NCBI RefSeq assembly: GCF_003634935.1
Contig: NZ_RBXO01000001.1
Location: forward strand, 7,279,501 to 7,343,500
Length of the DNA: 64,000 bases
From: Saccharothrix australiensis
GTDB lineage: Bacteria > Actinomycetota > Actinomycetes > Mycobacteriales > Pseudonocardiaceae
Direction of reading: 5' to 3'
How positions within the stretch are numbered: position 1 is the stretch's first letter; every line of letters begins with the position of its first letter. Positions 32,186 to 41,073 of the stretch are shown piece by piece. A program made the position numbers and the translations under genes. The notes beneath the pieces are model-generated. The model did not search any database and was not told the DNA's origin. It saw only the letters and a program-made list of their open reading frames with translations.

Positions 32186-35043
32186 CGGATCTCCTCCAAG
32201 TGCCCCAGCGCGACCAGGTCGGCGACCGGGTGGGTGGTCCGATAGCGCACCCCGCCACCGGTCTGGCCGAACCACTGCGCGGACAACGTGAACCACACCG
32301 GCAGCTCCCGCGCGACGCGGTAGCGGTGGTACCCGGCCGCCAGCGCGGCGGGCGGCAGCGACCGGTTCGTGAACGGCGTGCCCGCCTCGGACAGGACCCG
32401 CCCCTCGGGGCCGCCGAACCGGTCCAGCTCGACGCCGACCGCGAGGACGCCGGGCTGCCCCGCCTCGTACCCGCCCTCGGGGAACAGCTCGGCGGGCGGC
32501 CACGCGTACTCCGGCGGGTCGAGCCGCACGAGGAACCGCCGGTCCCAGTCCCGCTCGTGCATGCCGGCCTGCGGGTCGTAGCCGTCGGTCAGCGCCGGGT
32601 CGGGTTCGACCGGTGGCCCGAGCCGCGGCCTCGGCCGTTCGCGCGCGGACACGTCGACGAGGTGCCCGTCGGGGTGCCCCTGCGGCTCGAACCGGAGACC
32701 GGGCGCGAAGTCCCGATCCCCTGGCGGCACGGGCAACTGCCGGGCGGGCTCGGACCGGGCGGGCGGCAGCACGCCGCCGGGGAACATGTACAGGTGGAGC
32801 AGCGCGGCGGCTTCGCTCGTCGGCCGCGCGTCCCGCGCGGGGCGCTGCGGCGGGCCGACGAGTTCGGTGGGCACCACCGCACCCGGACCGGTCCCGATGA
32901 CCCCCGACATGGAGCGGAACGGCGAACCGGCCGCCCGAACACCTCGGGACGGCACGCCCCCGGTCCCCACGACGCCGTGGAACCCCTGCCCCGTGCCGCC
33001 GAGCCCTTGCCCCGCACCAGCGGGTCCCTGTCCCGCACCACCGGGCCCGTGCGCCGTGCCACCGGGCCCCGGAACGCCCGTGATCCCCTGTGCGGGCGGG
33101 GCCCCCTGGCCGGGTCCGCCGCGCACCACCGTGTCGCGGCCCGCGCCGAGCGGCAGCACCGCGACGCCGAACGCCAGTTCGTCGCGCGACTTCGCCGGGG
33201 CGTCCGGCCGGGCGGCGTCCTTGGCGGCCTGCGCCACGTCCTTCGCCGGCGCGCCCTGCCCGGCGTCCTTGGCCTGGCCGCTCGGGTTGCCCTGCCCGCT
33301 GTGGTTGCCCTGCGCGGGCTGGCCGCCCGGTTGGCCGGGCTCCTTGAGCGGAAGCTGACCGGGACCGCGCTGGTCCGCCCGCTGGCCGCCCTGCTGCGCC
33401 GCCTGGGGCTGCTGGCCGGACGACGGCTGCCCCGTCGCCTGCTGGTGCGCCGCGCCCGGCTGACCCGCGCCCGACTGACCCGGCACCGACTGGCCCGGCA
33501 CCGACTGGCCCGGCACCGCGCCGGTCTGCGCCGGTGCTCCCGTCGACGCACCCGCGCCGACCGCACCCGCGCCGAGCGCACCGCCCGCACCACCGACCGG
33601 GCCCGAGGGCACGCCACCACCGGGTCCACCCGATCCACCGAAACCGGGCACCTGCGGCCCGTTCGCACCCGGCGCGGGAGCGATGGGCTGCTGAGGGGCG
33701 GGGGCGTGCGCGTCCACCGGGAGCACCGGGCGGTCCAGCACCGCCGCCGCCGAGGACGTCACCGTGTCCGCGGCCCGACCGACCGTTTCCACGACCGGTC
33801 CGACGTGGACCGGTCCGCCGCCCACGACCGGCGCGCCGACCGGACCAGGCCCGTTCCCGTGCCCCGGAGCGCTCCCCGGCCCATGAACCGGTCCGTGGCC
33901 CTGCCCATGACCCGAGCCCTGGCCGGGGTCCGGCGCGTGGCCAGGGCCGTGGTCGGCACGTCCGGGAGCGATGACGTCCGCCGCGCCCTCCACGGTGCGG
34001 TCCACCGCCTCCACCGCCCCGTGCACGACGTCGCCGGCCGTGTCGAGCACCGGGTCGACCACCGCGCCGACGGTGTCGGTCACGCCGCCGACGACGCCAC
34101 CGACCAGGCCGCCGCCCCCACCGCCGCCGTCCCCACCGCCGCCGCCCAGGACGGCCCCGAGCAGACCGCCACCCCGGCCACCGGACCGCCCTTCACCCGA
34201 CTGGTCCCCGCGACCGCCCTGCCCCTCGCCCTCGCCGTCCTGACCCGCACCGGAAGAACCGCCGCCCGGACCATCGCCGCCCTGTCCGTCACCGCCCTGA
34301 CCGTCACCGCCTCGGCCATCCCCGGACGGACCACCGCCGCTGAGCAGGTCGCCCACCAGCCCACCGCCGGACCGCCCGTCCTCGCCACCGCCGAGCAGCC
34401 CGTCCAGCAGGTCACCGACCAGGCTGCCCTCACCGGACCGGCCCGGACCGCGCCCCGGCGCGCCCTCGCCCGGCACACCGGACCCGTCGGGCCCGTGGAC
34501 GCCGGGGTTCGCGTGCACCGGGTTCCCGCCGACGCCGATCTCCACGCCGGAGTCGAGGCGGATCGCGTCGGCCAGGGTGCTCGCCAGGTGGCCGACGTTG
34601 GCCGCCGCCGCGCGCACCAGCGCGTCCAGGCCGAGCAGCGCCGCCGGGTGGCCTGCCGCCGCCGCCCGCGTGGCGGCGTCGTGGTTCTTGGCCAGGTCGA
34701 CCAGTTCCCGCACCATCTCCACCTTGGCCGCGCCGACCTGCCGGGCCGCGTGGTCGAGCCGGTCGGCGGCGGCGTGGCACCCGCGGACCACCTGGTCCAG
34801 GCGGCCGTCGGGCGCGGTGAACGCGTTCCAGTGGCCGCGCGCCGCGTCGCCGGTCGCACCGGACATCGCGGCCAGCGCCTTGGTCGCCGAGCCGTCGGAC
34901 TCCCCGGCGAGCGTGCCGAGCTTCGCGCCCGCGTCCCGCCAGGCGGCGGCCGACGAGCGCAGCGCGTCCTCGTCGGCCTGCGGCCAGGCGACCCCGGCCT
35001 TGGCGGCGACCTCGGCGAGTTCGGCCGGCAGCTCGATACCCAT
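32182..35043 (-). CDS. Polymorphic toxin with C-terminal TNT NAD+ glycohydrolase domain
   Basis: A 953-residue protein from the ATG at 35043. Residues 1-170 are helical, like WXG100/PPE-type secretion modules (ADEDALRSSAAAWRDAGAKL, HWNAFTAPDGRLDQ). A very long middle rich in Gly, Pro, Gln and Ser follows (about 180-820). The C-terminal 130 residues are a TNT domain: AELFPEGG, DRFG with R875, GTPFTNRSLP, and WFGQTGGGVRY with Q927, matching catalytic positions known for CpnT. The domain destroys NAD+. Export is presumably through a type VII system. Overlapping immunity gene downstream, WXG-like and YbaB genes upstream. Confidence 0.88.
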   Translation of the reverse strand: MGIELPAELAEVAAKAGVAWPQADEDALRSSAAAWRDAGAKLGTLAGESDGSATKALAAMSGATGDAARGHWNAFTAPDGRLDQVVRGCHAAADRLDHAARQVGAAKVEMVRELVDLAKNHDAATRAAAAGHPAALLGLDALVRAAAANVGHLASTLADAIRLDSGVEIGVGGNPVHANPGVHGPDGSGVPGEGAPGRGPGRSGEGSLVGDLLDGLLGGGEDGRSGGGLVGDLLSGGGPSGDGRGGDGQGGDGQGGDGPGGGSSGAGQDGEGEGQGGRGDQSGEGRSGGRGGGLLGAVLGGGGGDGGGGGGGLVGGVVGGVTDTVGAVVDPVLDTAGDVVHGAVEAVDRTVEGAADVIAPGRADHGPGHAPDPGQGSGHGQGHGPVHGPGSAPGHGNGPGPVGAPVVGGGPVHVGPVVETVGRAADTVTSSAAAVLDRPVLPVDAHAPAPQQPIAPAPGANGPQVPGFGGSGGPGGGVPSGPVGGAGGALGAGAVGAGASTGAPAQTGAVPGQSVPGQSVPGQSGAGQPGAAHQQATGQPSSGQQPQAAQQGGQRADQRGPGQLPLKEPGQPGGQPAQGNHSGQGNPSGQAKDAGQGAPAKDVAQAAKDAARPDAPAKSRDELAFGVAVLPLGAGRDTVVRGGPGQGAPPAQGITGVPGPGGTAHGPGGAGQGPAGAGQGLGGTGQGFHGVVGTGGVPSRGVRAAGSPFRSMSGVIGTGPGAVVPTELVGPPQRPARDARPTSEAAALLHLYMFPGGVLPPARSEPARQLPVPPGDRDFAPGLRFEPQGHPDGHLVDVSARERPRPRLGPPVEPDPALTDGYDPQAGMHERDWDRRFLVRLDPPEYAWPPAELFPEGGYEAGQPGVLAVGVELDRFGGPEGRVLSEAGTPFTNRSLPPAALAAGYHRYRVARELPVWFTLSAQWFGQTGGGVRYRTTHPVADLVALGHLEEIR

Positions 35044-35060
35044 GTCGGTGGCCCCCTGTG

Positions 35061-35369
35061 TCAGATCGCGCCGAGCGCGGTGCCGTTGCCCTCGTCGACC
35101 TCGCGGTAGGTGCGCGCGGTCTCGGCGAACCGGTCGCCGACACCGCCGAGCGCCTGCCCGAGGTCGCCGATCCCGGTCAGCGCCTCCGCCGCCGGGCGCA
35201 CGTGCGACGACGCGAAGCTCCGGCCGACCGCGTCGTCGCCCCAGCACGCGCCGAACGAGTCGAGCGCGCCGCCGAGGTCGCCGAAGATCCGCTCGGCCCG
35301 TTCGGCGTAGTCGCCGAAGTCGGCCGCGCCGGCGGCGAGCTTGGCGAGGTCGGTCCGGAAGCCGGTCAT
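35061..35369 (-). CDS. WXG100-like type VII secretion partner
   Basis: A 102-residue helical protein with a central ACWGDDAVGRSFA turn (W-G between two helices), the hallmark of ESX substrates. Its ATG overlaps the YbaB-like stop by 4 bp and it lies 17 bp before the TNT toxin. It is probably a secretion partner or targeting factor for the toxin. Confidence 0.8.
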   Translation of the reverse strand: MTGFRTDLAKLAAGAADFGDYAERAERIFGDLGGALDSFGACWGDDAVGRSFASSHVRPAAEALTGIGDLGQALGGVGDRFAETARTYREVDEGNGTALGAI

Positions 35370-35803
35370 CTCGTCCCCCCGTTGAGCCAGTCGCGCTGGT
35401 CGAAGTCCTCGTCGTCCTCGACGACCCGGGGTCGGGCCACCGGCGGCGCGACCTCCTCCGGCCGCAGGTCGGCCGTGCCGCGCACGAGCGCCTCCGGGTC
35501 GGTGCCGGCGGGCAGCACCGACCCGAGCGCCTGGTAGGTCCGCTCGGCGGCCCGCGCGGCGGCGTCCTGCGCGGTACGCACGATCAACTGCGCCAGCCGG
35601 TCGGGGCGCAACCGGTAGGCGGCCTCGGTCAGCTCCAGGTCGGTCAACGTGCCCCGCGCGCCGACCGTGGCGGTCACCGCGCCGTCCGGGCTGGTCGCCG
35701 ACGCGCTGATCACCGCCAGCTCCCGCTGCACGGACGCGAGCCGGTCGCGGCTGCGGCGGTAGTCGGCCAGCAGCTCGTCGACCCGGGCGCGGTGATCGGT
35801 CAC
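35366..35803 (-). CDS. YbaB/EbfC family nucleoid-associated-like protein
   Basis: A 145-residue protein from a GTG five bases after GGAGG. It has the YbaB pattern: an N-terminal helix RVDELLADYRRSRDRLASVQ, SATSPDGAVTATVGARGTLTDLEL (beta hairpin) and a helix with AYRLRPDRLAQLIVRTAQDA. The acidic C terminus (EDDEDFDQRDW) is extra. YbaB-like genes are commonly found ahead of WXG-type toxin operons in actinobacteria; their role there is unclear. Confidence 0.85.
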   Translation of the reverse strand: MTDHRARVDELLADYRRSRDRLASVQRELAVISASATSPDGAVTATVGARGTLTDLELTEAAYRLRPDRLAQLIVRTAQDAAARAAERTYQALGSVLPAGTDPEALVRGTADLRPEEVAPPVARPRVVEDDEDFDQRDWLNGGTR

Positions 35804-35985
35804 GGCCACCTCCGGTCTGCACCGTCGCCGGGCATGGTCGTCGGTCGCGCGTTGGACGTCGCGACGCGAGCGCCGGTTCCCACCGGCCGTCGGCGATTTT
35901 CCGCCACGCGGCCGGAACACGGCGGACGCCGCGCCGAGACGGACACCGACGAACCACCGTTCCGGGACGGGTCGCCGACGAACCG

Positions 35986-36915
35986 TCAGCCCCGCAGGGC
36001 CCGCACGACCCGCGACGGGCTGGGACGGCCCAACCGCTCGGCCATCCACGCGCTCGTGTCGCACAGCTTGTCCAGGTCGACGCCGTGCGCGATGCCCAGG
36101 CCGTCGAGCATCCACACCAGGTCCTCGGTCGCGAGGTTCCCGGTGGCGGACTCCGCGTAGGGGCAGCCGCCGAGCCCGCCCGCCGACGAGTCGACCGTCC
36201 GCACGCCCGCGAGCAGCGCCGCGTAGGTGTTGGCCAGCGCCTGCCCGTACGTGTCGTGGAAGTGCACGGCGAGCCGGTCGACCCGGTCGAACGCGCCGAT
36301 CAGCGCGGTGACCTGGCCGGGCGTGGCGACGCCGATCGTGTCGCCCAGCGACAACTGGTCGCAGCCCAGGTCGAGCAGCCTCTTGGCGACACCGACGACC
36401 TGCTCGCGGGCGACCGGGCCCTCCCACGGGTCGCCGAAGCACATCGACACGTACCCGCGGACGCGCAGCCCCTCCGCCCGCGCCCGCGCCACCACCGGGT
36501 CGAACATGGCGAACTGCTCGTCCAGCGACGAGTTGAGGTTCTTGCGCGCGAACGTCTCCGTGGCGCTGGCGAAGATCGCGATGTGCTCGACGCCGGCCCG
36601 CAGCGCCCGGTCCAGGCCGCGCTCGTTGGGCACCAGCACCGGGTACGCGACACCGGGCCGCTTGGTCAGGCGGGCCAGCAGCTCCTCGGCGTCGGCCAGC
36701 TGCGGCACCCACTTCGGGTGCACGAAGCTGGTCGCCTCCAGCACGGTGCCGCCCGCGTCGGCGAGCCGGTCCAGGAACTCCAGCTTGACGTCGACGGGCA
36801 CGATCGCGCCCTCGTTCTGGAGGCCGTCGCGGGGGCCGACCTCCCAGATGGTGACGCTCTCCGGGAGCCCTTCGCCCACGACCCGGTCCGGCAGTCCGAT
36901 CTCACGCGCGCCCAT
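35986..36915 (-). CDS. mvaB: Hydroxymethylglutaryl-CoA lyase
   Basis: A 309-residue TIM-barrel enzyme of the HMGL group: VGPRDGLQNEGAIVP at the N terminus, FVHPKWVPQLADAEEL, a metal site in HFHDTYGQALAN and the signature GGLGGCPYAESATGNLATED with the catalytic cysteine. It cleaves HMG-CoA into acetoacetate and acetyl-CoA, the last step of leucine breakdown. It overlaps the PH-domain gene by 14 bp and sits close to acyl-CoA carboxylase genes. Confidence 0.93.
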   Translation of the reverse strand: MGAREIGLPDRVVGEGLPESVTIWEVGPRDGLQNEGAIVPVDVKLEFLDRLADAGGTVLEATSFVHPKWVPQLADAEELLARLTKRPGVAYPVLVPNERGLDRALRAGVEHIAIFASATETFARKNLNSSLDEQFAMFDPVVARARAEGLRVRGYVSMCFGDPWEGPVAREQVVGVAKRLLDLGCDQLSLGDTIGVATPGQVTALIGAFDRVDRLAVHFHDTYGQALANTYAALLAGVRTVDSSAGGLGGCPYAESATGNLATEDLVWMLDGLGIAHGVDLDKLCDTSAWMAERLGRPSPSRVVRALRG

Positions 36916-37432
36916 CGATGACCCTGTCCTCCGGCCGGAAGTCGTCGTCCGGGTTGTCGTTGATGCCCCGGTGCAGCGCGGCGTGCACCCGCTCCACGCC
37001 GGGGATGTCGTCGAACTCCAGCGGCTCGTGCGACGCCGACTCGACGAACAGCGTGCCGCAGCCCAGCACGCGGTCGAACGGGCCGTGCTCGAACCGCACG
37101 CCGTCGATGCGCGCCAGCGGGATGTCCAGGCCGGTGCGCTTGAGCACGCCCTCCCGGTACATCACGCGGTCGGTGGTGACGACGAAGTGGGTGGTGCGCC
37201 AGCGCAGCGCGGGCGCGAGGGTCAGCCACGCCACGAGGAGGAGCACCACCGCGGCGAGGACGGCCCTGGCCGTGGACGTCCAGGGCAGCCCGGACACCAG
37301 GCCGGCCAGCCACGCGCCGCCGCCGACCACGAGGAGCAGCGCCAGGACCGGGGCGAGCAGCACCTTCCAGTGCGGGCGCCGGTGCAGCACGACGTGCTCG
37401 CCGGGGCGGAGCAGGTCGTCCGGGTAGGCCAC
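36902..37432 (-). CDS. PH domain membrane protein (DUF304/bPH2)
   Basis: A 176-residue protein with two adjacent membrane segments (LLAPVLALLLVVGGGAWLAG and ARAVLAAVVLLLVAWLTL) followed by a bacterial PH domain (WRTTHFVVTTDRVMYREG, LDIPLARIDGVRFEHG, FVESASHEPLEFDDIPG). Rv3278c is the positional counterpart in mycobacteria. Function unknown. Confidence 0.88.
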   Translation of the reverse strand: MAYPDDLLRPGEHVVLHRRPHWKVLLAPVLALLLVVGGGAWLAGLVSGLPWTSTARAVLAAVVLLLVAWLTLAPALRWRTTHFVVTTDRVMYREGVLKRTGLDIPLARIDGVRFEHGPFDRVLGCGTLFVESASHEPLEFDDIPGVERVHAALHRGINDNPDDDFRPEDRVIDGRA

Positions 37433-37465
37433 GACGGTCCTTTCGCCACGCGCTGGTGCCGCCCC

Positions 37466-38248
37466 TCACCGTACCCGGAGGTGCACCACGTCCCCGGCGG
37501 AAATCTCGTGGTCCGCACCCGCGTCGTCACGCACCACGATGGTGCCGTCGAGCCCCACGGACCGGGCGGTGCCGGACAGCGCGCCGCCGGGCAGTTCCAC
37601 GCGGACCCGCTGCCCGAGCGTGCCGCAGTGCCGGCGGTACTCGTCCAGCAGGCCGGTGTCCACCGGGTCGCCGTGCGCGTCGCGCCAGGTCCGTTCGAGG
37701 TCGGACAGCTCGCGGAGCAGCGTCACGGCCACCTCGGCGCGGTCCAGCGGGCGGCCCGCGTGCTCTTCGAGGCTGGTCGGCCGCAGCCCGCCCGCGCCGG
37801 GGTCGACGTCCGGCGGCAGCCGGGCGACGTTGAGCCCGATCCCGACGACCACCGCGCGCGCCGGTGTCGTCTCGGCGAGCACGCCGGCCGCCTTCCGGTC
37901 GCCGACGAGCAGGTCGTTGGGCCACTTCAGCGTCGCCCGCACGTCGAACGAGGCGGCGGTGCGCACCAGCGCGACCCCGGCGAGCAGCGTGAGCCACGGC
38001 AGGCGTTCGGCCGGGACGCCGTCGGGCCGCAGCAGGACGCTCAGGTAGAGCCCCCCACCGGGCGACGCCCACCCCCGCCCGCGCCGACCCTGGCCGGAGG
38101 TCTGCTCCTCGGCGATCAGGACGGTGCGGTCCACCGCGACGTCCCTCAGGTCCGCGTTGGTCGAGCCGGTGGAGGCGACGACGTCGAGGCGGGCGTACGA
38201 GCCGGCGAGCCGGTCGCGCAGAACGGAGGCATCCAGTGCAGTGCTCAC
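37466..38248 (-). CDS. birA: Biotin--[acetyl-CoA-carboxylase] ligase
   Basis: A 260-residue class I biotin ligase without the helix-turn-helix of the repressor type. Motifs: STGSTNADLRDVA, EEQTSGQGRRGRGWASPGGG (biotinyl-AMP loop), LKWPNDLLVGDRKAAGVL and GIGLNV. The C-terminal SH3-like domain includes VELPGGALSGTARSVGLDG. It attaches biotin to the acyl-CoA carboxylase alpha subunit encoded at 43556-45319. It is divergent from the carboxylase beta gene, with repeat copy C between. Confidence 0.93.
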   Translation of the reverse strand: MSTALDASVLRDRLAGSYARLDVVASTGSTNADLRDVAVDRTVLIAEEQTSGQGRRGRGWASPGGGLYLSVLLRPDGVPAERLPWLTLLAGVALVRTAASFDVRATLKWPNDLLVGDRKAAGVLAETTPARAVVVGIGLNVARLPPDVDPGAGGLRPTSLEEHAGRPLDRAEVAVTLLRELSDLERTWRDAHGDPVDTGLLDEYRRHCGTLGQRVRVELPGGALSGTARSVGLDGTIVVRDDAGADHEISAGDVVHLRVR

Positions 38249-38370
38249 GCCCGCAGCCTAAGAGCGACCCGCCCCACGCGCTTCGTCGGAGCGGTGTGGA
38301 TGGTGGAGCGGGCCGCCAAGATCACCCTGCACCCTCCACCGAACTAGAGGTCAAGCCTCTTGGGTTCGCC

Positions 38371-38526
38371 GCCTGCAAAGCAGCGGCCACCCGGCACGGC
38401 CGCCGTCGGGGTGTCGCGCCTCATTTCCCGCCGATCACGCTTTTCGATCGGCGGGAAATCAGGCGCGACGGCCCGACCACAGGGCGGCCGAGCCCGCCGT
38501 CTGCGGAGCAGCGGCCATCCAACACA
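38371..38526 (-). repeat. Palindromic intergenic element, copy C
   Basis: Core 38414-38468, same 55-nt length as the other copies, with stem TTTCCCGCCGATC against GATCGGCGGGAAA and the GAAAAGCGT loop read on the minus strand. Side hairpin GCTGC-TCC-GCAG is present. Unlike the other copies it lies between divergent genes (birA and accD), so a terminator role alone does not explain it. Confidence 0.9.
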
Positions 38527-38583
38527 GTGAACTCTGCTACTCACGGGTCACCCCGCTTCACCGGCCGGCTAGGCTGCCCGTTC

Positions 38584-40215
38584 ATGAGCAGTGCGACCGA
38601 CCTCAGCGGCGAGGAGCCGGACGTCCACACCACGGCGGGCAAGCTGGCCGACCTCGCCCACCGCAGGGACGAGGCCGTGCACGCGGGTTCCGCCCGGATG
38701 GTGGAGAGGCAGCACGCCAAGGGCAAGAGGACCGCCCGCGAGCGGATCGACCTGCTGCTCGACCCCGGCTCGTTCGTCGAGCTGGACGAGCTGGCCCGGC
38801 ACCGCTCGACGAACTTCGGCCAGGAGCGCAACCGCCCGTACGGCGACGGCGTGGTGACCGGCTACGGCACGGTCGACGGCCGCCCGGTCTGCGTGTTCAG
38901 CCAGGACGTCACGGTCTTCGGCGGTTCGCTCGGCGAGGTGTACGGCGAGAAGATCGTCAAGGTCATGGATCTGGCGATCAAGACCGGCCGCCCGATCATC
39001 GGCATCAACGAGGGCGGCGGCGCGCGCATCCAGGAGGGCGTCGTCTCGCTCGGCCTGTACGGCGAGATCTTCCGCCGCAACGTGGCCGCGTCGGGCGTCG
39101 TGCCGCAGATCTCGCTGATCATGGGCGCGACCGCGGGCGGCCACGTGTACTCGCCCGCGCTGACCGACTTCGTCGTGATGGTCGACAAGACCTCGCACAT
39201 GTTCATCACCGGTCCGGACGTGATCAAGACGGTCACCGGCGAGGACGTGGGCTTCGAGGACCTGGGCGGCGGACGCACGCACAACACCAAGTCCGGCAAC
39301 GCGCACTACCTCGGCAGCGACGAGGAGGACGCCATCGCCTACGTGAAGGAGCTGCTGTCCTTCCTGCCGGCGAACAACATGTCCGAGCCGCCGGTGTTCG
39401 ACGCGCCGGGTGCCGCGGCGGGCGGTTCGGTCGAGGACTCGATCACGGACGAGGACCGCGAGCTGGACACCCTGATCCCGGACTCGGCGAACCAGCCCTA
39501 CGACATGCACGAGGTCGTCACCCGCGTGCTGGACGACGGCGAGTTCCTGGAGGTCCAGCCGCTGTTCGCGCCGAACATCCTGGTCGGGTTCGGCCGCGTG
39601 GACGGCCACTCGGTGGGCATCGTCGCCAACCAGCCGACGCAGTTCGCGGGCTGCCTGGACATCGACGCGTCGGAGAAGGCGGCCCGGTTCGTGCGGACGT
39701 GCGACGCGTTCAACATCCCGGTCCTGACGTTCGTGGACGTGCCGGGTTTCCTGCCCGGCACGGACCAGGAGTGGAACGGCATCATCCGGCGCGGCGCGAA
39801 GTTGATCTACGCGTACGCCGAGGCGACCGTCCCGCTGGTCACCGTGATCACCCGGAAGGCGTACGGCGGGGCGTACGACGTGATGGGGTCCAAGCACCTG
39901 GGCGCGGACATCAACCTCGCGTGGCCGACGGCCCAGATCGCGGTCATGGGTGCGCAGGGCGCCACGAACATCGTGTACCGCAAGGCGCTGGCGAACGCCG
40001 TCGAGCAGGGTGAGGACGTCGACGCGCTGCGCGCCCGGTTGCAGCAGGAGTACGAGGACACCCTCTGCAACCCCTACACGGCCGCCGAACGCGGCTACGT
40101 CGACGCCGTGATCGCCCCGTCCGCCACGCGGTCGCACATCTCGCGGGCGCTGTCGATGCTCCGCGACAAGCGCGAGGTGCCGCCGCCCAAGAAGCACGGG
40201 AACATCCCACTGTGA
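38584..40215 (+). CDS. accD: Acyl-CoA carboxylase beta subunit (AccD5/PccB type)
   Basis: A 543-residue carboxyltransferase from the ATG at 38584. It has HAKGKRTARERIDLLLDPGS, YGDGVVTGYGTVDG, the oxyanion-hole blocks GGGARIQEGV and MGATAGGHVYSPALTDF, VDVPGFLPGTDQEWNGIIR and KAYGGAYDVMGSKHLGAD. It moves carboxyl from biotin to acetyl- or propionyl-CoA. It overlaps the epsilon subunit gene by 4 bp and matches the accD5-accE5 arrangement of mycobacteria. Confidence 0.95.
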   Translation: MSSATDLSGEEPDVHTTAGKLADLAHRRDEAVHAGSARMVERQHAKGKRTARERIDLLLDPGSFVELDELARHRSTNFGQERNRPYGDGVVTGYGTVDGRPVCVFSQDVTVFGGSLGEVYGEKIVKVMDLAIKTGRPIIGINEGGGARIQEGVVSLGLYGEIFRRNVAASGVVPQISLIMGATAGGHVYSPALTDFVVMVDKTSHMFITGPDVIKTVTGEDVGFEDLGGGRTHNTKSGNAHYLGSDEEDAIAYVKELLSFLPANNMSEPPVFDAPGAAAGGSVEDSITDEDRELDTLIPDSANQPYDMHEVVTRVLDDGEFLEVQPLFAPNILVGFGRVDGHSVGIVANQPTQFAGCLDIDASEKAARFVRTCDAFNIPVLTFVDVPGFLPGTDQEWNGIIRRGAKLIYAYAEATVPLVTVITRKAYGGAYDVMGSKHLGADINLAWPTAQIAVMGAQGATNIVYRKALANAVEQGEDVDALRARLQQEYEDTLCNPYTAAERGYVDAVIAPSATRSHISRALSMLRDKREVPPPKKHGNIPL

Positions 40216-40427
40216 GCACTCAGCCGTACCTGAAGGTCGTCCGGGGCGCTCCGGACGACGTGGAACTGGCCGCCCTGACGGCGGTGGTGGCCGGGCTGGC
40301 GACGGCCCGCGGCGGCGACGCCGGGGCACGGCCGCGGCGCTCGGCGTGGGCCGACCGCTCCCGGCTGGTCCGCACCGCCCTGTCGCACGGTCCGGGCGCG
40401 TGGCGGTCGTCGGCGCTGCCCCGCTGA
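40212..40427 (+). CDS. accE: Acyl-CoA carboxylase epsilon subunit
   Basis: A 71-residue protein with the epsilon family pattern: LKVVRGAPDDVELAALTAVV at the N terminus and SAWADRSRLVRTAL near the C terminus, separated by a short Gly/Ala/Arg spacer. The GTG overlaps the accD stop. It stabilises the alpha-beta carboxylase complex. Confidence 0.92.
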   Translation: MSTQPYLKVVRGAPDDVELAALTAVVAGLATARGGDAGARPRRSAWADRSRLVRTALSHGPGAWRSSALPR

Positions 40428-40556
40428 GGCAGCGCGGCGATCGCGGGCTCGGCCCCGCAGGGGGCCGCCCCCGGCCCGAGTCGCCTCGCCGCGCGGACCA
40501 GCCGCCGCGTCGGACCACCCGGTTCGCGGGTCACCCGCGCCGGGTCGCGCGGCGCG

Positions 40557-41000
40557 TCAGCACTCCACGCGGCGGCTGTTGACCTGCACACCGTCACCCA
40601 GGACCCGCACCTCGCGGCAGCGGGTGCCGTCCGGCAGCCGGAAGCGCAGGCGCATCCACAGCCCGCCGCCGGGCACCTGCGAGCGGGTGTCCAGCACCTC
40701 CACCCCGTCCGCCGCCACCGCCGACGGCACCCGCGCGGGGTCGCCCTCGGCGCGCACGGCCGCCGTCACGGTGCCCATCACCCGGTGCTCGGCCTGGTCG
40801 GAGCCGTTCGCGAACGGCCAGAAGGGCAGCCCGTAGCCGATCGGGTCGGTGGACACGACCTGCGCCGCCACCACCAGCAGGAGGGCGGCGGGCACGCACC
40901 ACCACCACCGGCCCCGACCGCGAGCCCGGTCGGTCCGGCGGACCACCAGAGCCCAGCGCTGCACACCACCGAGGTTGCCCAAGGTCGTCCGCACGCGCAT
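40557..41000 (-). CDS. Membrane-anchored hypothetical protein
   Basis: A 147-residue protein (ATG at 41000). A basic N terminus precedes one membrane segment (WWWCVPAALLLVVAAQVV), then an outside domain with two cysteines (TRCREV and the final VEC) that could form a disulfide. The pattern VLGDGVQVNSRRVEC at the end is all I can describe; no family recognised. It is convergent with accE and divergent from maf. Confidence 0.6.
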   Translation of the reverse strand: MRVRTTLGNLGGVQRWALVVRRTDRARGRGRWWWCVPAALLLVVAAQVVSTDPIGYGLPFWPFANGSDQAEHRVMGTVTAAVRAEGDPARVPSAVAADGVEVLDTRSQVPGGGLWMRLRFRLPDGTRCREVRVLGDGVQVNSRRVEC

Positions 41001-41073
41001 CGGTAGTTCTACGCACGAGCACCGCCCGATCCCACGCGACCGGGCCACGCGCGCCTGCGGCTAGGGTGCGGAC

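Noticed and set aside
32200..35109. A 969-codon plus-strand frame opposite the TNT toxin
   Set aside because: Shadow of the GC-periodic Gly/Pro-rich coding region; no domain, while the minus strand encodes WXG-like and TNT domains.
38249..38583. A tRNA or small RNA gene in the birA-accD spacer
   Set aside because: The hairpins there belong to the repeat element; no tRNA arms or T-loop sequence were found.
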